From contig DASRUQ010000035.1 in the NCBI GenBank assembly GCA_035655355.1, forward strand, positions 1 to 18,137: DNA of 18,137 nucleotides, written 5' to 3'. Positions 6,057-13,752 of the stretch are shown one piece after another; position 1 is the stretch's first letter, and every line of letters starts with the position of its first letter. The notes beneath the pieces are model-generated. The model saw only the letters and a list, made by a program, of their open reading frames with translations. It did not search any database and was not told where the DNA came from. Position numbers and translations under genes: made by a program. The stretch comes from 2-12-FULL-43-11 sp035655355 (lineage in GTDB: Bacteria > Patescibacteriota > Minisyncoccia > UBA6257 > Colwellbacteraceae).

Positions 6057-8381
6057 TTATAATCTTTTCGCTTTCAAACGGAGCGAATTGCCCACGACCG
6101 ACACGCTTGAAAAAGCCATGGCGAACCCAGCAAAAACAGGACTAAGCAGCCAGCCGAAAATCGGGAAAAATATTCCGCTCGCCAATGGTATCCCAACGAT
6201 GTTGTAAATGAAAGCCCAGAAAAGATTTTGTTTTATTCCGCGCATCGTCATTTTGGATAGCGAAATCGCTTTGACCAACTTTGAGATATCCCCGTGAAGA
6301 AGCGTAATGCCGGCGCTCTCAATTGCCACATCCGTACCTGTTGCCATGGCGATACCAATATCGGCTTGCGCAAGCGCCGGCGCGTCATTCACACCATCTC
6401 CCGCCATCGCCACAATTTTACCCTCCGCTTGCAGCTCTTTTATTTTATTAAGTTTGTCTTCCGGCATTACTTCCGCGACTACATCGTCTATCCCCACTTG
6501 TTTTGCTATCGCCAGAGCCGTATTTTTATCGTCTCCGGTAAGCATTACTATCTTGATGCCGAGCTTGTGGAGACTTTTCACCGCCTCTATCGCTTCTGGT
6601 TTTATGGCGTCCGCGACCATGAACACGCCAAGCACAGATTCTTTAGTAGCGAGCATCACTGGCGTTTTCCCTTCGGCGGTTTCTTTTTGAAGTTCTTCTT
6701 TGTTAAAAGTGAGGCCCAAATCAGAAATAAGTTTTATATTGCCGGCAAAATATTCCGCGCCGGAAACCGTTCCCTTAAGCCCTTTGCCTTTTACTATTTC
6801 AAAGCCTGAAATAGAAATGAGTGAAATATCGTTTTGCTTCGCGTATTCCGTAACAGCATGGGCAATCGGGTGCTCGGATTTATTCTCAAGCGAAGCTAAA
6901 ATTGAAATTATTTCTTTTTCGCTTTTTGAAGAATGATTTTTGATGCTTACCAATTCCGGCTTCCCGCGGGTCAAAGTGCCCGTCTTATCAACTACCACCA
7001 CATTCACCTTGTGAAGCTTTTCAAGCGTAGCCGCGTCTTTTACCAATATCCCCTCACCTGCACCCTTGCCTACTCCGACGATGATCGCTGTCGGCGTGGC
7101 TAACCCTAACGCACACGGGCAGGCAATAACCAAGACCCCGACAAATGAAACCAGCCCGTATGAGAGCGCCTGAGCGAACCCAAGATACTGCGAACCAATA
7201 AGAAGCCAAAGACCAAGAGAAAGAAAAGCAATAACTAAAACAATCGGTACAAACACACTGGAAATCTTATCGGCTAGGGCCTGAATAGGCGCTTTTGACC
7301 CCTGCGCTTCTTCAACCATCCTTATAATATTCGCCAGTAAAGTTTCGGAACCAACTTTCGTCGCCTTAAAGGTGAATGAACCGCTCGTATTGATGGTTCC
7401 GGCGACAACCGTGTCGCCCACTGTTTTCTCAACCGGCATCGGCTCACCGGAAATCATTGATTCGTCCACAAAGGATTGTCCTTCCGTAATTACGCCATCA
7501 ACCGGGATTTTCCCGGCTGGTTTTACAATAATAAAATCGCCGTGAACTACTTCGGTAATCGGAACTTCAACTTCGTTGCCGTTTCTTACCACCAACGCGG
7601 TTTTGGCCTGTAAATTCAAAAGTTTTTCTATGGCATCGCCCGTTTTCAATTTTGAGCTGGCTTCAAGATACTTACCGAGAGTGATGAAAGCAATAACGAT
7701 GATCGTCACGTCGAAATAAGATTGATTAATATTTATGTAAGATTTTAAAGTTTCTCCGAACGCCATGACGGCAAAACTGTATATAAAAGCCGCGCTTGTT
7801 CCGATACCTATCAGTGTATCCATATTGGCTTTGCCATAGCGCAAAAATCTATAGAATCCCAGAAGATACGGTTTTCCGACCACGAAAAGAGTATAGGTGG
7901 CCATGATTGGGAGTAGGTATCGGAAAACTCCTACCCAAACAGGCGAAGCGGCTGGTAATATTTTAAACTGTGCCGAAATGTCCCATACCAATATAACGGC
8001 GCTAATAAAGGCGAGTGGCAGAGCGGATAAAACTTTTACCCGCATATCGGCAAGCTCGGCTAGTTTTTCATTTTTTGACTGGTTCAGGCCTAAATGCGCG
8101 GCGTGCTCGTCAGCTGACATTCCCATTTCGCTTGCGCTGGGCGAAGTTGAAGTGTCTGCTGTAGATATCACCAGCGAATAGCCTAGTGGTTCGATGTGTT
8201 TAGAAAGAGCTTGAGGGCTGGTTTTTGAGGAATCGAAAGAAATTTTGGCTTTTTCGGTACCATAATTGACTTCAACAGACTGCACGCCTTCGACTTTTTT
8301 GAAAGTCTTTTCAATCATGGACGAACACGAAGCGCAGTGCATCCCTTTCACTCTATAAGTTTCTGTGTGCGTATTATTCAT
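6057..8381 (-). CDS. copA: Cu(I)-exporting P1B-type ATPase
   Basis: A 774-residue P1B-1 ATPase that pumps Cu(I), or Ag(I), out of the cytosol using ATP. Its domains are, in order: an N-terminal HMA domain with GMHCASC (C16, C19); a linker rich in Met and His (about 85-97); membrane helices; the actuator loop with SGEP (311-314); the membrane metal site CPC (421-423); the phosphorylation motif DKTGT with D465; the nucleotide-binding HP pair (504-505); the hinge GDGVND (661-666); and the last helices with the YN pair (726-727) and the M755, S758-S759 signature of copper pumps. All catalytic residues are intact and the length is normal. It lies 14 nt after csoR, the usual CsoR-CopA arrangement, so copper should induce it. 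No SD sequence precedes the ATG. Confidence 0.97.
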   Translation of the reverse strand: MNNTHTETYRVKGMHCASCSSMIEKTFKKVEGVQSVEVNYGTEKAKISFDSSKTSPQALSKHIEPLGYSLVISTADTSTSPSASEMGMSADEHAAHLGLNQSKNEKLAELADMRVKVLSALPLAFISAVILVWDISAQFKILPAASPVWVGVFRYLLPIMATYTLFVVGKPYLLGFYRFLRYGKANMDTLIGIGTSAAFIYSFAVMAFGETLKSYININQSYFDVTIIVIAFITLGKYLEASSKLKTGDAIEKLLNLQAKTALVVRNGNEVEVPITEVVHGDFIIVKPAGKIPVDGVITEGQSFVDESMISGEPMPVEKTVGDTVVAGTINTSGSFTFKATKVGSETLLANIIRMVEEAQGSKAPIQALADKISSVFVPIVLVIAFLSLGLWLLIGSQYLGFAQALSYGLVSFVGVLVIACPCALGLATPTAIIVGVGKGAGEGILVKDAATLEKLHKVNVVVVDKTGTLTRGKPELVSIKNHSSKSEKEIISILASLENKSEHPIAHAVTEYAKQNDISLISISGFEIVKGKGLKGTVSGAEYFAGNIKLISDLGLTFNKEELQKETAEGKTPVMLATKESVLGVFMVADAIKPEAIEAVKSLHKLGIKIVMLTGDDKNTALAIAKQVGIDDVVAEVMPEDKLNKIKELQAEGKIVAMAGDGVNDAPALAQADIGIAMATGTDVAIESAGITLLHGDISKLVKAISLSKMTMRGIKQNLFWAFIYNIVGIPLASGIFFPIFGWLLSPVFAGFAMAFSSVSVVGNSLRLKAKRL

Positions 8382-8395
8382 AGTAAATTTGCAGA

Positions 8396-8671
8396 CTATC
8401 TTCTCTTAAGTTTATATACCTTGAGGATTTCTTCTTTCGTCTTGCCTGCCTGTCCAGACCTTACCTGATTCAGAATACAGCCTCCTAAATGGTTTTCAAG
8501 TAATAAATCTTCCACATTCGATAAGCCCTGTTTGACTGCCGATGTTTGGGTTATCACATCTATACAATAGGTGTCTTTTTCGACCATTTCCTGTAATCCC
8601 CGGATTTGGCCTTCAAGAATTTTAAGCCGGCGGACAATCCCGAATTTCGCTTTGTCTCCCATGTATTTCAT
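8396..8671 (-). CDS. csoR: CsoR copper-sensing repressor
   Basis: A 91-residue all-helical repressor of the CsoR/RcnR (DUF156) family. It releases DNA when it binds Cu(I). Counting from the ATG at 8671, the three copper ligands are C36, H61 and C65, the same numbering as in Mycobacterium tuberculosis CsoR, which supports this start. The basic helix 1 (RRLKILEGQIRG) is also typical. Other in-frame starts are a TTG at 8677, which would lie upstream of the expected transcript start, and an ATG at 8662. The gene is the first of the copper island and its own promoter contains a near-ideal CsoR operator, so it should repress itself and copA. The predicted transcript begins within about two bases of the ATG, so translation is probably leaderless. 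Confidence 0.95.
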   Translation of the reverse strand: MKYMGDKAKFGIVRRLKILEGQIRGLQEMVEKDTYCIDVITQTSAVKQGLSNVEDLLLENHLGGCILNQVRSGQAGKTKEEILKVYKLKRR

Positions 8672-8679
8672 GTACAAGT

Positions 8680-8707
8680 ATTATATACCCCCTGGGGGTA
8701 TGGTCAA
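8680..8707 (-). promoter_or_regulatory. Sigma-70-type promoter of the copper island
   Basis: On the minus strand TTGACC (8702-8707) and a perfect TATAAT (8680-8685) are separated by 16 nt. Transcription should start near 8673, directly in front of the csoR ATG at 8671. It is the strongest promoter match in the window. Confidence 0.85.
8685..8701. promoter_or_regulatory. CsoR operator
   Basis: ATACCCCCTGGGGGTAT is a perfect 8-bp inverted repeat around one T. It matches the GC-rich pseudo-palindromes (runs of C then G flanked by TA) bound by CsoR proteins. It fills the whole spacer between the -35 and -10 boxes, so bound CsoR would block RNA polymerase. It is the only such site I find in the window. 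Confidence 0.88.
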
Positions 8708-8738
8708 ATTTAGAGAATAGAGATAGTAAGAGTTGTTT

Positions 8739-8765
8739 CCTGTATAATCAATACAGGCCTATAGG
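8739..8765 (+). promoter_or_regulatory. Candidate promoter with dyads before the glycolipid operon
   Basis: A perfect -10 box TATAAT lies at 8743-8748 on the plus strand, 31 nt before the DedA ATG; no good -35 is seen. The box is inside a perfect 7-bp inverted repeat (CCTGTAT at 8739-8745, ATACAGG at 8751-8757), and the palindrome CCTATAGG (8758-8765) follows directly. The repeats could bind a regulator or form a 5' hairpin. Confidence 0.55.
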
Positions 8766-8779
8766 GCCGTTTAATTGTT

Positions 8780-9403
8780 ATGATTCCACCAACAGATCCG
8801 ACGGGGGCAATGGAGCTTTTCATTCATTATCGTTACTGGCTTCTCATCCCCCTCTCCTTTATTGAAGGGCCGGTAGTAGCTTTCATCGCCGGGGCGTTAT
8901 CTCACCTCGGTTATTTTAATCCTTACTTAGCCTTCATTATATTTTTTATGAAAGACATTATTTTAGACGGCATCTTTTATGTTATAGGCCGTTTCAGCGG
9001 CCAAACTTCGCTTATCAGAAGACTCCTGGCTAAGATTGGGATTAGGGAAGAACATATCCACGAAGCAAGGATTTTATGGGCTAAGCACGGCTTTAGAACT
9101 ATGCTTTTAAGTAAACTCTCCTATGGCCTATCTCCTGGCTTCCTTATCGCTGCCGGAATGGTGGGTATGCCGGTGAGAATATTTTTTAAGTACGCAGTTT
9201 TAGTTAGTCTGGCTCAATATGGGGTATTATTTATGTTGGGATATTATTTCGGGAACGCTTTTGGAAACGTGGCTAATGTATTAGAAAATATACAGTATGC
9301 GGTCGGAGCGGTATTATTAGTGACTATCGCCTATTACATACTCACCAGATATATGGGGCAGAAGCTGGTAGAAGAAGAGAGAAAAGTTAAAAAAGAATTA
9401 TAA
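8780..9403 (+). CDS. DedA-family (VTT domain) membrane protein
   Basis: A 207-residue membrane protein of the DedA/SNARE-associated family. The family marks are the IEGP turn near 28-31, the GR pair at 70-71, and the re-entrant segment with KLSYGLSPG (112-120) followed by AAGMVGMP. About five hydrophobic segments lie at 17-40, 45-70, 115-130, 135-158 and 172-190. DedA proteins flip or recycle lipid carriers such as undecaprenyl phosphate and phosphatidylethanolamine, which fits the next three genes. The ATG at 8780 is taken as the start; the ATG at 8810 (residue 11) is an alternative and would still keep the whole domain. The next gene follows after 4 nt. Confidence 0.9.
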   Translation: MIPPTDPTGAMELFIHYRYWLLIPLSFIEGPVVAFIAGALSHLGYFNPYLAFIIFFMKDIILDGIFYVIGRFSGQTSLIRRLLAKIGIREEHIHEARILWAKHGFRTMLLSKLSYGLSPGFLIAAGMVGMPVRIFFKYAVLVSLAQYGVLFMLGYYFGNAFGNVANVLENIQYAVGAVLLVTIAYYILTRYMGQKLVEEERKVKKEL

Positions 9404-9407
9404 ACAT

Positions 9408-10538
9408 ATGAGAATAGCTTTTTGCACAGACATTTATCTCCCCCAACTTAGCGGTGTAGCTGATTCTGTTAAACTAATAACCGATAATCTCAAGAAGAGA
9501 GGTCATCAAATAAGAATCTACGCCCCGGATAGACCGGAGGCCCAGCCAGATTCAGAGATAATGAGACTAAGCTCCTGGGAAATCCCGCAGTCTAATGGAG
9601 ATTTGGCTTTTGTCGTTCCTGTGGGCATGACAAAAGATATGAAAGAATTTGCCCCGGACTTGATCCACGTCCACACTTTTTCAACTATAGGCGTAGCTAC
9701 CCTTTATGCCAGTCACTCCCTGGGAATTCCTCTGGTGGGAACCGATCACACCTTCCCAGCCGATTATATGCATTATTTTAAGTTGGATTACGAGCTATTT
9801 AAAGACGGCGCCCGTAAATTCGCTGCCTGGTTTTATAACCACTGTGTTCAAGTAACAGCCCCCAGCAAAAGCATGATCAATGAACTTAAAGAATATGGGC
9901 TGAAAGTCCCGGCTAATGTTATTTCCAACATCATACCCACGGATATTTTTAAGCCTCTTGGAGAAAAAGATTCCTTGAAAAGAAAATTTGGCATCAAAGG
10001 CAAGGGGGTGCTTATTTTTGGCAGAGTGGCTAAAGAAAAAAACCTTGATTTTGCTTTGGAAGTTTTCGCGGAAGCCGCCAAAAAAATAGAAATGACCTTT
10101 GTTGTTTTGGGTCATGGCCCTTATGCGGAAGAACTGAAGCAGAAAGCGGAAAGTATGGGGGTGAATTCCAAATTTCTGGGGGCCTTACGGGGAGATGAGT
10201 TAGTGGAAGCTATCAACGCCTGTGATTTGTATTTAATTACCAGTACTTCCGATACCCAATCAATGACTACTTTGCAATCTATGGCCTGCGAACTGCCGGT
10301 AGTGGGAGCTAAAGCTGGAGGACTCCCGGAGTATATTATTGATGGTTTAACCGGTTTTGTGGTGGAACCGACCGATAAAAAGACTTATGTAGAGAAAATT
10401 TTGAAGTTACTAGGGGACGGGGGGACGAGTAAAGCTTTCGGAGCGGCGGGCAGAAAAAAGGCTATGGAGTTTTCTCCTGAAGCTATCACTGATAAATTTG
10501 AGGAAGTTTATAAAAAGGCTTTGGCAAGCCAGCAATAA
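9408..10538 (+). CDS. GT4-family glycosyltransferase
   Basis: A 376-residue GT-B fold enzyme. The N-terminal acceptor half starts MRIAFCTDIYLPQLSGV, with the Gly-rich loop seen in GT4 enzymes, and has HVHTF (87-91) and TDHTF (112-116). The C-terminal donor half has GRVAKEKNLD (205-214), which would bind the nucleotide sugar phosphate. The closest described relatives are enzymes that put sugar on diacylglycerol or phosphatidylinositol mannosides, so a glycolipid product is likely; the exact sugar is not readable. The EX7E motif is altered: D282 and Q290 stand where two Glu are usual. The gene is 4 nt after DedA and 3 nt before the GT2 gene. Confidence 0.92.
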   Translation: MRIAFCTDIYLPQLSGVADSVKLITDNLKKRGHQIRIYAPDRPEAQPDSEIMRLSSWEIPQSNGDLAFVVPVGMTKDMKEFAPDLIHVHTFSTIGVATLYASHSLGIPLVGTDHTFPADYMHYFKLDYELFKDGARKFAAWFYNHCVQVTAPSKSMINELKEYGLKVPANVISNIIPTDIFKPLGEKDSLKRKFGIKGKGVLIFGRVAKEKNLDFALEVFAEAAKKIEMTFVVLGHGPYAEELKQKAESMGVNSKFLGALRGDELVEAINACDLYLITSTSDTQSMTTLQSMACELPVVGAKAGGLPEYIIDGLTGFVVEPTDKKTYVEKILKLLGDGGTSKAFGAAGRKKAMEFSPEAITDKFEEVYKKALASQQ

Positions 10539-10541
10539 AAT

Positions 10542-11261
10542 ATGAATAAAATAAAAATAAGTTTAGTTATCCCCGCCTATAACGAAGAAAAGTATATCAG
10601 TAGCTGTCTGGAGAGTGTCACCGAAAACGGCGGAGAGTTGTACGAAATTGTAGTTGTTGATAACGCGAGCACCGACAGGACTCACGAAATTGCCGCTGGC
10701 TTTAGCGAAGTTAGAGTAGTTACCGAATCCGGGAAAGGCGTTACCAGGGCTAGGCAGCGCGGCGTACAGGAGAGCTCGGGAGACATCATTGCCTTTATTG
10801 ATGCCGATACCAGGATGCCCGAATATTGGGTCGGGGAAATAATTAAGGATTTTGAGATCGATGAGAAGCTTGTTTGTCTAAGCGGACCTTACATTTATTA
10901 CGATGTTTCTTCGCTAGCTAAAGTCTCTATTTGGTTTTACTGGAGCGTCTTAGCCAGGATTGCTTATTTGTTCACCAGCTATATGGTAGTTGGAGGCAAT
11001 TTCGTAGTACGGCGTGAGGCGCTGGAAAAAATAGGCGGGTTTGATCCGAATATTAGTTTCTACGGCGAGGATACGGATACAGCGAGACGCTTGCATAAAG
11101 TTGGAAAAGTAAAATTTAACCAGAAGTTAATTATGTATACTTCAGCTAGGAGACTTAAGGGAGAGGGATTCTTTCTGACCGGGTACCGTTATGCCATTAA
11201 TTTCCTCTCCGAGGTCTTTACGGGTAAGCCCATTACAAGTAAATACAAAGATATACGCTAA
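10542..11261 (+). CDS. GT2-family glycosyltransferase
   Basis: A 239-residue GT-A fold enzyme. The start ISLVIPAYNEE (6-16) is the typical nucleotide-binding strand, VVVDNASTD (37-45) the second, and DAD (87-89) the metal-binding DXD. A GGNFVVRREALEKIGGFD stretch (151-168) and E177-D178 supply the acceptor and catalytic-base region. Hydrophobic residues at about 128-148 suggest contact with the membrane. It probably transfers a sugar, such as glucose or mannose, to a lipid carrier or diacylglycerol product; the substrate is not predictable. Its stop overlaps the next start by 1 nt (TAATG), so the two are translationally coupled. Confidence 0.92.
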   Translation: MNKIKISLVIPAYNEEKYISSCLESVTENGGELYEIVVVDNASTDRTHEIAAGFSEVRVVTESGKGVTRARQRGVQESSGDIIAFIDADTRMPEYWVGEIIKDFEIDEKLVCLSGPYIYYDVSSLAKVSIWFYWSVLARIAYLFTSYMVVGGNFVVRREALEKIGGFDPNISFYGEDTDTARRLHKVGKVKFNQKLIMYTSARRLKGEGFFLTGYRYAINFLSEVFTGKPITSKYKDIR

Positions 11262-11926
11262 TGGCCAAGAACTACCTTAAAATCCTATGGCTTCGTTATA
11301 AAGAGTGTTTTAACAGCGCTTCTTATATAACAACTTTTACTTCGGGTAGTATACTTTTTATTGCCTCTTGCGTTTCCTACTTCTACTCATCAATCTACGC
11401 TACCGAGAAGGCTAGCAACTACGTTACGGACATCGTGCTGAGCAACACCAGGGTTTTTGACGTGGATGGAGCTTTTATCTACGGGCCAGTGGTGCTTTGG
11501 ACTCTCGTACTCATCTTACTTGTTAATGACCCGAAAAAGATTCCCTTCACCCTTAAAGCCGTTTCTTTGTTTATATTGATACGGTCCGTATTCGTAAGCA
11601 TAACTCACTTAGGCCCCTTCCCCACCCAAGTAGATATAGGGCCCTTAAATTTCTTAACGGTTCTTATGGCTGGCGGGGACTATTTCTTCTCGGGGCATAC
11701 CGGGCTGCCATATCTTCTCGCCCTTCTTTTCTGGGCTAATCTTTTCTTAAGAGTGCTTTTCTTTATCTCCTCAATTTTCTTTGGGGCAGTGGTGCTCCTG
11801 GGGCATCTGCACTACTCCATAGACGTACTCGCGGCTTTCTTCATCACCTACACTATTTACCATCTGGCCGAAATCTTTTTCCCTAAAGATAAGAAAAGCT
11901 TTAAGGATGGGTTTGTCCAGCTCTAA
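11261..11926 (+). CDS. PAP2/sphingomyelin-synthase-like membrane phosphatase
   Basis: A 221-residue membrane protein with about six hydrophobic segments. The catalytic motifs are those of the PAP2_C (sphingomyelin synthase-like) branch: FFSGHTG with H146 and HLHYSIDV with H184 and D188; the R108-containing segment fits the first motif. The family removes or transfers phosphate-bearing head groups at the outer face, for example dephosphorylating undecaprenyl pyrophosphate or phosphatidic acid, or moving a head group to diacylglycerol. Together with DedA and two glycosyltransferases it suggests synthesis of a membrane glycolipid plus recycling of the lipid carrier. The gene is followed by a 53-nt gap and tRNA-Trp. 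The last bases and gap hold the imperfect tandem CTCTAATCTG-CCCTAATCTG (11921-11940). Confidence 0.88.
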   Translation: MAKNYLKILWLRYKECFNSASYITTFTSGSILFIASCVSYFYSSIYATEKASNYVTDIVLSNTRVFDVDGAFIYGPVVLWTLVLILLVNDPKKIPFTLKAVSLFILIRSVFVSITHLGPFPTQVDIGPLNFLTVLMAGGDYFFSGHTGLPYLLALLFWANLFLRVLFFISSIFFGAVVLLGHLHYSIDVLAAFFITYTIYHLAEIFFPKDKKSFKDGFVQL

Positions 11927-11979
11927 TCTGCCCTAATCTGTCCAAAAAAGACTATTTCGGATAGAATTGACTCGACTAA

Positions 11980-12053
11980 GGGGGCTTAGTTTAATGGTAG
12001 AGCTTCGGTCTCCAAAACCGACGATGAAGGTTCGATTCCTTCAGCCCCCGCCA
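11980..12053 (+). tRNA. trnW: tRNA-Trp (anticodon CCA)
   Basis: A complete cloverleaf: acceptor GGGGGCT (11980-11986) pairs with AGCCCCC ending at 12049, discriminator G at 12050, encoded CCA at 12051-12053. The anticodon loop CTCCAAA closed by CGGT/ACCG gives anticodon CCA (tryptophan), and the T-arm is GAAGG-TTCGATT-CCTTC. G73 is the known tRNA-Trp identity base in bacteria. This tRNA reads UGG; decoding of UGA as Trp is not indicated. Confidence 0.95.
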
Positions 12054-12057
12054 GTAT

Positions 12058-12086
12058 TTGGAGATTAATTTTGTCTCTGATACAAT
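12058..12086 (+). promoter_or_regulatory. Candidate promoter of pyrG
   Basis: TTGGAG (12058-12063), a 17-nt spacer and TACAAT (12081-12086) lie between tRNA-Trp and pyrG. The expected transcript start, near 12093, falls at the ATG at 12094, so the mRNA would be leaderless. The -35 is a moderate match and the -10 a good one. Confidence 0.6.
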
Positions 12087-12093
12087 TTCACAG

Positions 12094-13752
12094 ATGCAAA
12101 AGAGGCGGCATAAGTATGTCTTTGTTATTGGAGGAGTAATGTCGGGAGTCGGCAAAGGAGTAGCTACCTCATCCATCGGCGCCATTCTCTCCTCCAAAGG
12201 CTTCCGGGTAAATCTCGTCAAAGCCGACCCCTATCTCAACGTTGACGCAGGCACTATGAACCCCACCGAACACGGTGAGGTTTTTGTTTTAAATTCAGGT
12301 CTGGAGACCGACCAGGATATGGGCAATTATGAAAGATTCTTGAATCGCGATCTCCAGGGGGCGGACTATATGACAAGCGGCATGATCTATAAGAGCGTCA
12401 TAGAAAAAGAGCGGTCGTTATACTACGGGGGCAAATGCGTGGAGGCTGTGCCGCACGTCAGGGATGAAATAATCAACCGCATAACATACGCGGGGAAGGT
12501 TAATAAATCTGACATCTCTATTATTGAGATTGGCGGAACTATTGGCGACTATCAGAATGTGATGTTTATAGAAGCCGCCAGGGTTATGAAAATAGATAAT
12601 CCACATGATGTAATGGTGATAATGGTCAGTTACCTGCCCGTGCCTCCGAAATTGGGAGAGATGAAATCCCGCCCCACTCAAAACGCCGTCAGACAACTTT
12701 CTTCTTATGGTTTGAATACCGATATGATTATTGCCCGTTCCGAGTTACCGGTTGATAAGAAGCGGAAAGAAAAGATAGCCGTCTCCTGCAACATCCCAAC
12801 GGAATACATCATCTCCGCGCCTGACATAGACAGCATCTATGACGTGCCGGGTAATTTTGACAAGGATGGGCTAGGAGAAAAGATAATGAATATTTTGAAC
12901 CTACCCAAGAGAAAAGGAACGGGGCTCTCAGAATGGAATAAAGTAGCTAGGGGAATAAAGAATCATTCCAAAAATGTTGTTAAGATTGCTTTGGTAGGAA
13001 AATATTTTTCTACCGGGGACTTCGTTTTAAACGACGCCTACCTCTCCGTATTTGAGGCAGTTAAATTTTCGGCGTATAAAGCGGGCGTGAAAGCGATAAT
13101 AGAGGGAGTGGATGCCGCCTATTTTGAAAAAAAGAAATCGGATCATTCAATCCTAAAAAAATACGACGGTATAATAGTTCCGGGAGGGTTCGGCAAGTCT
13201 GGTGTCACCGGAAAACTAAATGTCATACGTTACGCCAGGGAAAATAAAATCCCATATTTCGGCCTTTGCTATGGAATGCAGTTAATGACCATTGAGTACG
13301 CCCGTGATGTTTTGGGCCTAACGCAGGCTCACACGCACGAGATCAATCCCCATTCCGGACATTTAGTAATAGATATCATGCCCGGCCAAAAGGAGAAACT
13401 CAGAGATGGGCAATACGGCGGGACCATGAGGCTGGGCCTCTATCCGGCAAAAATAAAAAAAGGCACTCTGGCGCTGGCTGCTTACAAGACGGATTTTATT
13501 AATGAAAGACATCGCCACCGTTATGAAGTAAATCCCAAATACATCCAAACCCTGGAGAAAGGAGGCCTGGTTTTCTCTGGTAAATCTCCAGACGGAAAAT
13601 TGATGGAAATAGCGGAACTACCCAAAGTAAAACATCCATTCTTTTTAGGAACACAGTTCCACCCCGAATTTCTGGCTAGGCCTTTAAGACCCCACCCATT
13701 ATTTACGGCTTTTATGAAGGCTGCCAAAAACAAAAAACAAAACAGGGGATAA
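12094..13752 (+). CDS. pyrG: CTP synthase
   Basis: A 552-residue enzyme that makes CTP from UTP, ATP and glutamine, the last step of pyrimidine nucleotide synthesis. The N-terminal synthase domain has the P-loop VIGGVMSGVGKG near 11-22 and DPYLN (45-49); the C-terminal class I glutaminase has the nucleophile C392 in GLCYGMQ and H523/E525 in QFHPEF. All catalytic residues are intact and the length is close to the normal 530-550. The frame is open upstream to a TTG at 12058, but that codon is five bases from the tRNA end and inside the likely promoter; the ATG at 12094 gives the usual start MQKRRHKYVF. The gene converges on tyrS across a shared terminator. Confidence 0.97.
   Translation: MQKRRHKYVFVIGGVMSGVGKGVATSSIGAILSSKGFRVNLVKADPYLNVDAGTMNPTEHGEVFVLNSGLETDQDMGNYERFLNRDLQGADYMTSGMIYKSVIEKERSLYYGGKCVEAVPHVRDEIINRITYAGKVNKSDISIIEIGGTIGDYQNVMFIEAARVMKIDNPHDVMVIMVSYLPVPPKLGEMKSRPTQNAVRQLSSYGLNTDMIIARSELPVDKKRKEKIAVSCNIPTEYIISAPDIDSIYDVPGNFDKDGLGEKIMNILNLPKRKGTGLSEWNKVARGIKNHSKNVVKIALVGKYFSTGDFVLNDAYLSVFEAVKFSAYKAGVKAIIEGVDAAYFEKKKSDHSILKKYDGIIVPGGFGKSGVTGKLNVIRYARENKIPYFGLCYGMQLMTIEYARDVLGLTQAHTHEINPHSGHLVIDIMPGQKEKLRDGQYGGTMRLGLYPAKIKKGTLALAAYKTDFINERHRHRYEVNPKYIQTLEKGGLVFSGKSPDGKLMEIAELPKVKHPFFLGTQFHPEFLARPLRPHPLFTAFMKAAKNKKQNRG

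Noticed and set aside
6294..6936. Overlapping long frames opposite copA
   Set aside because: They have no family marks, cover an intact ATPase on the other strand and are frame shadows.
861..8760. Copper island as a recent insertion at tRNA-Gly
   Set aside because: The island begins near tRNA-Gly, but no copy of the tRNA 3' end is found at the other side, and no integrase or transposase is present.
11921..11940. Imperfect tandem repeat CTCTAATCTG-CCCTAATCTG
   Set aside because: Two short copies over a stop codon; too little to claim a functional repeat.
12058..12093. TTG at 12058 as the pyrG start
   Set aside because: It is five bases after tRNA-Trp and overlaps the candidate promoter; the family start is MQKRRHKYVF at the ATG.
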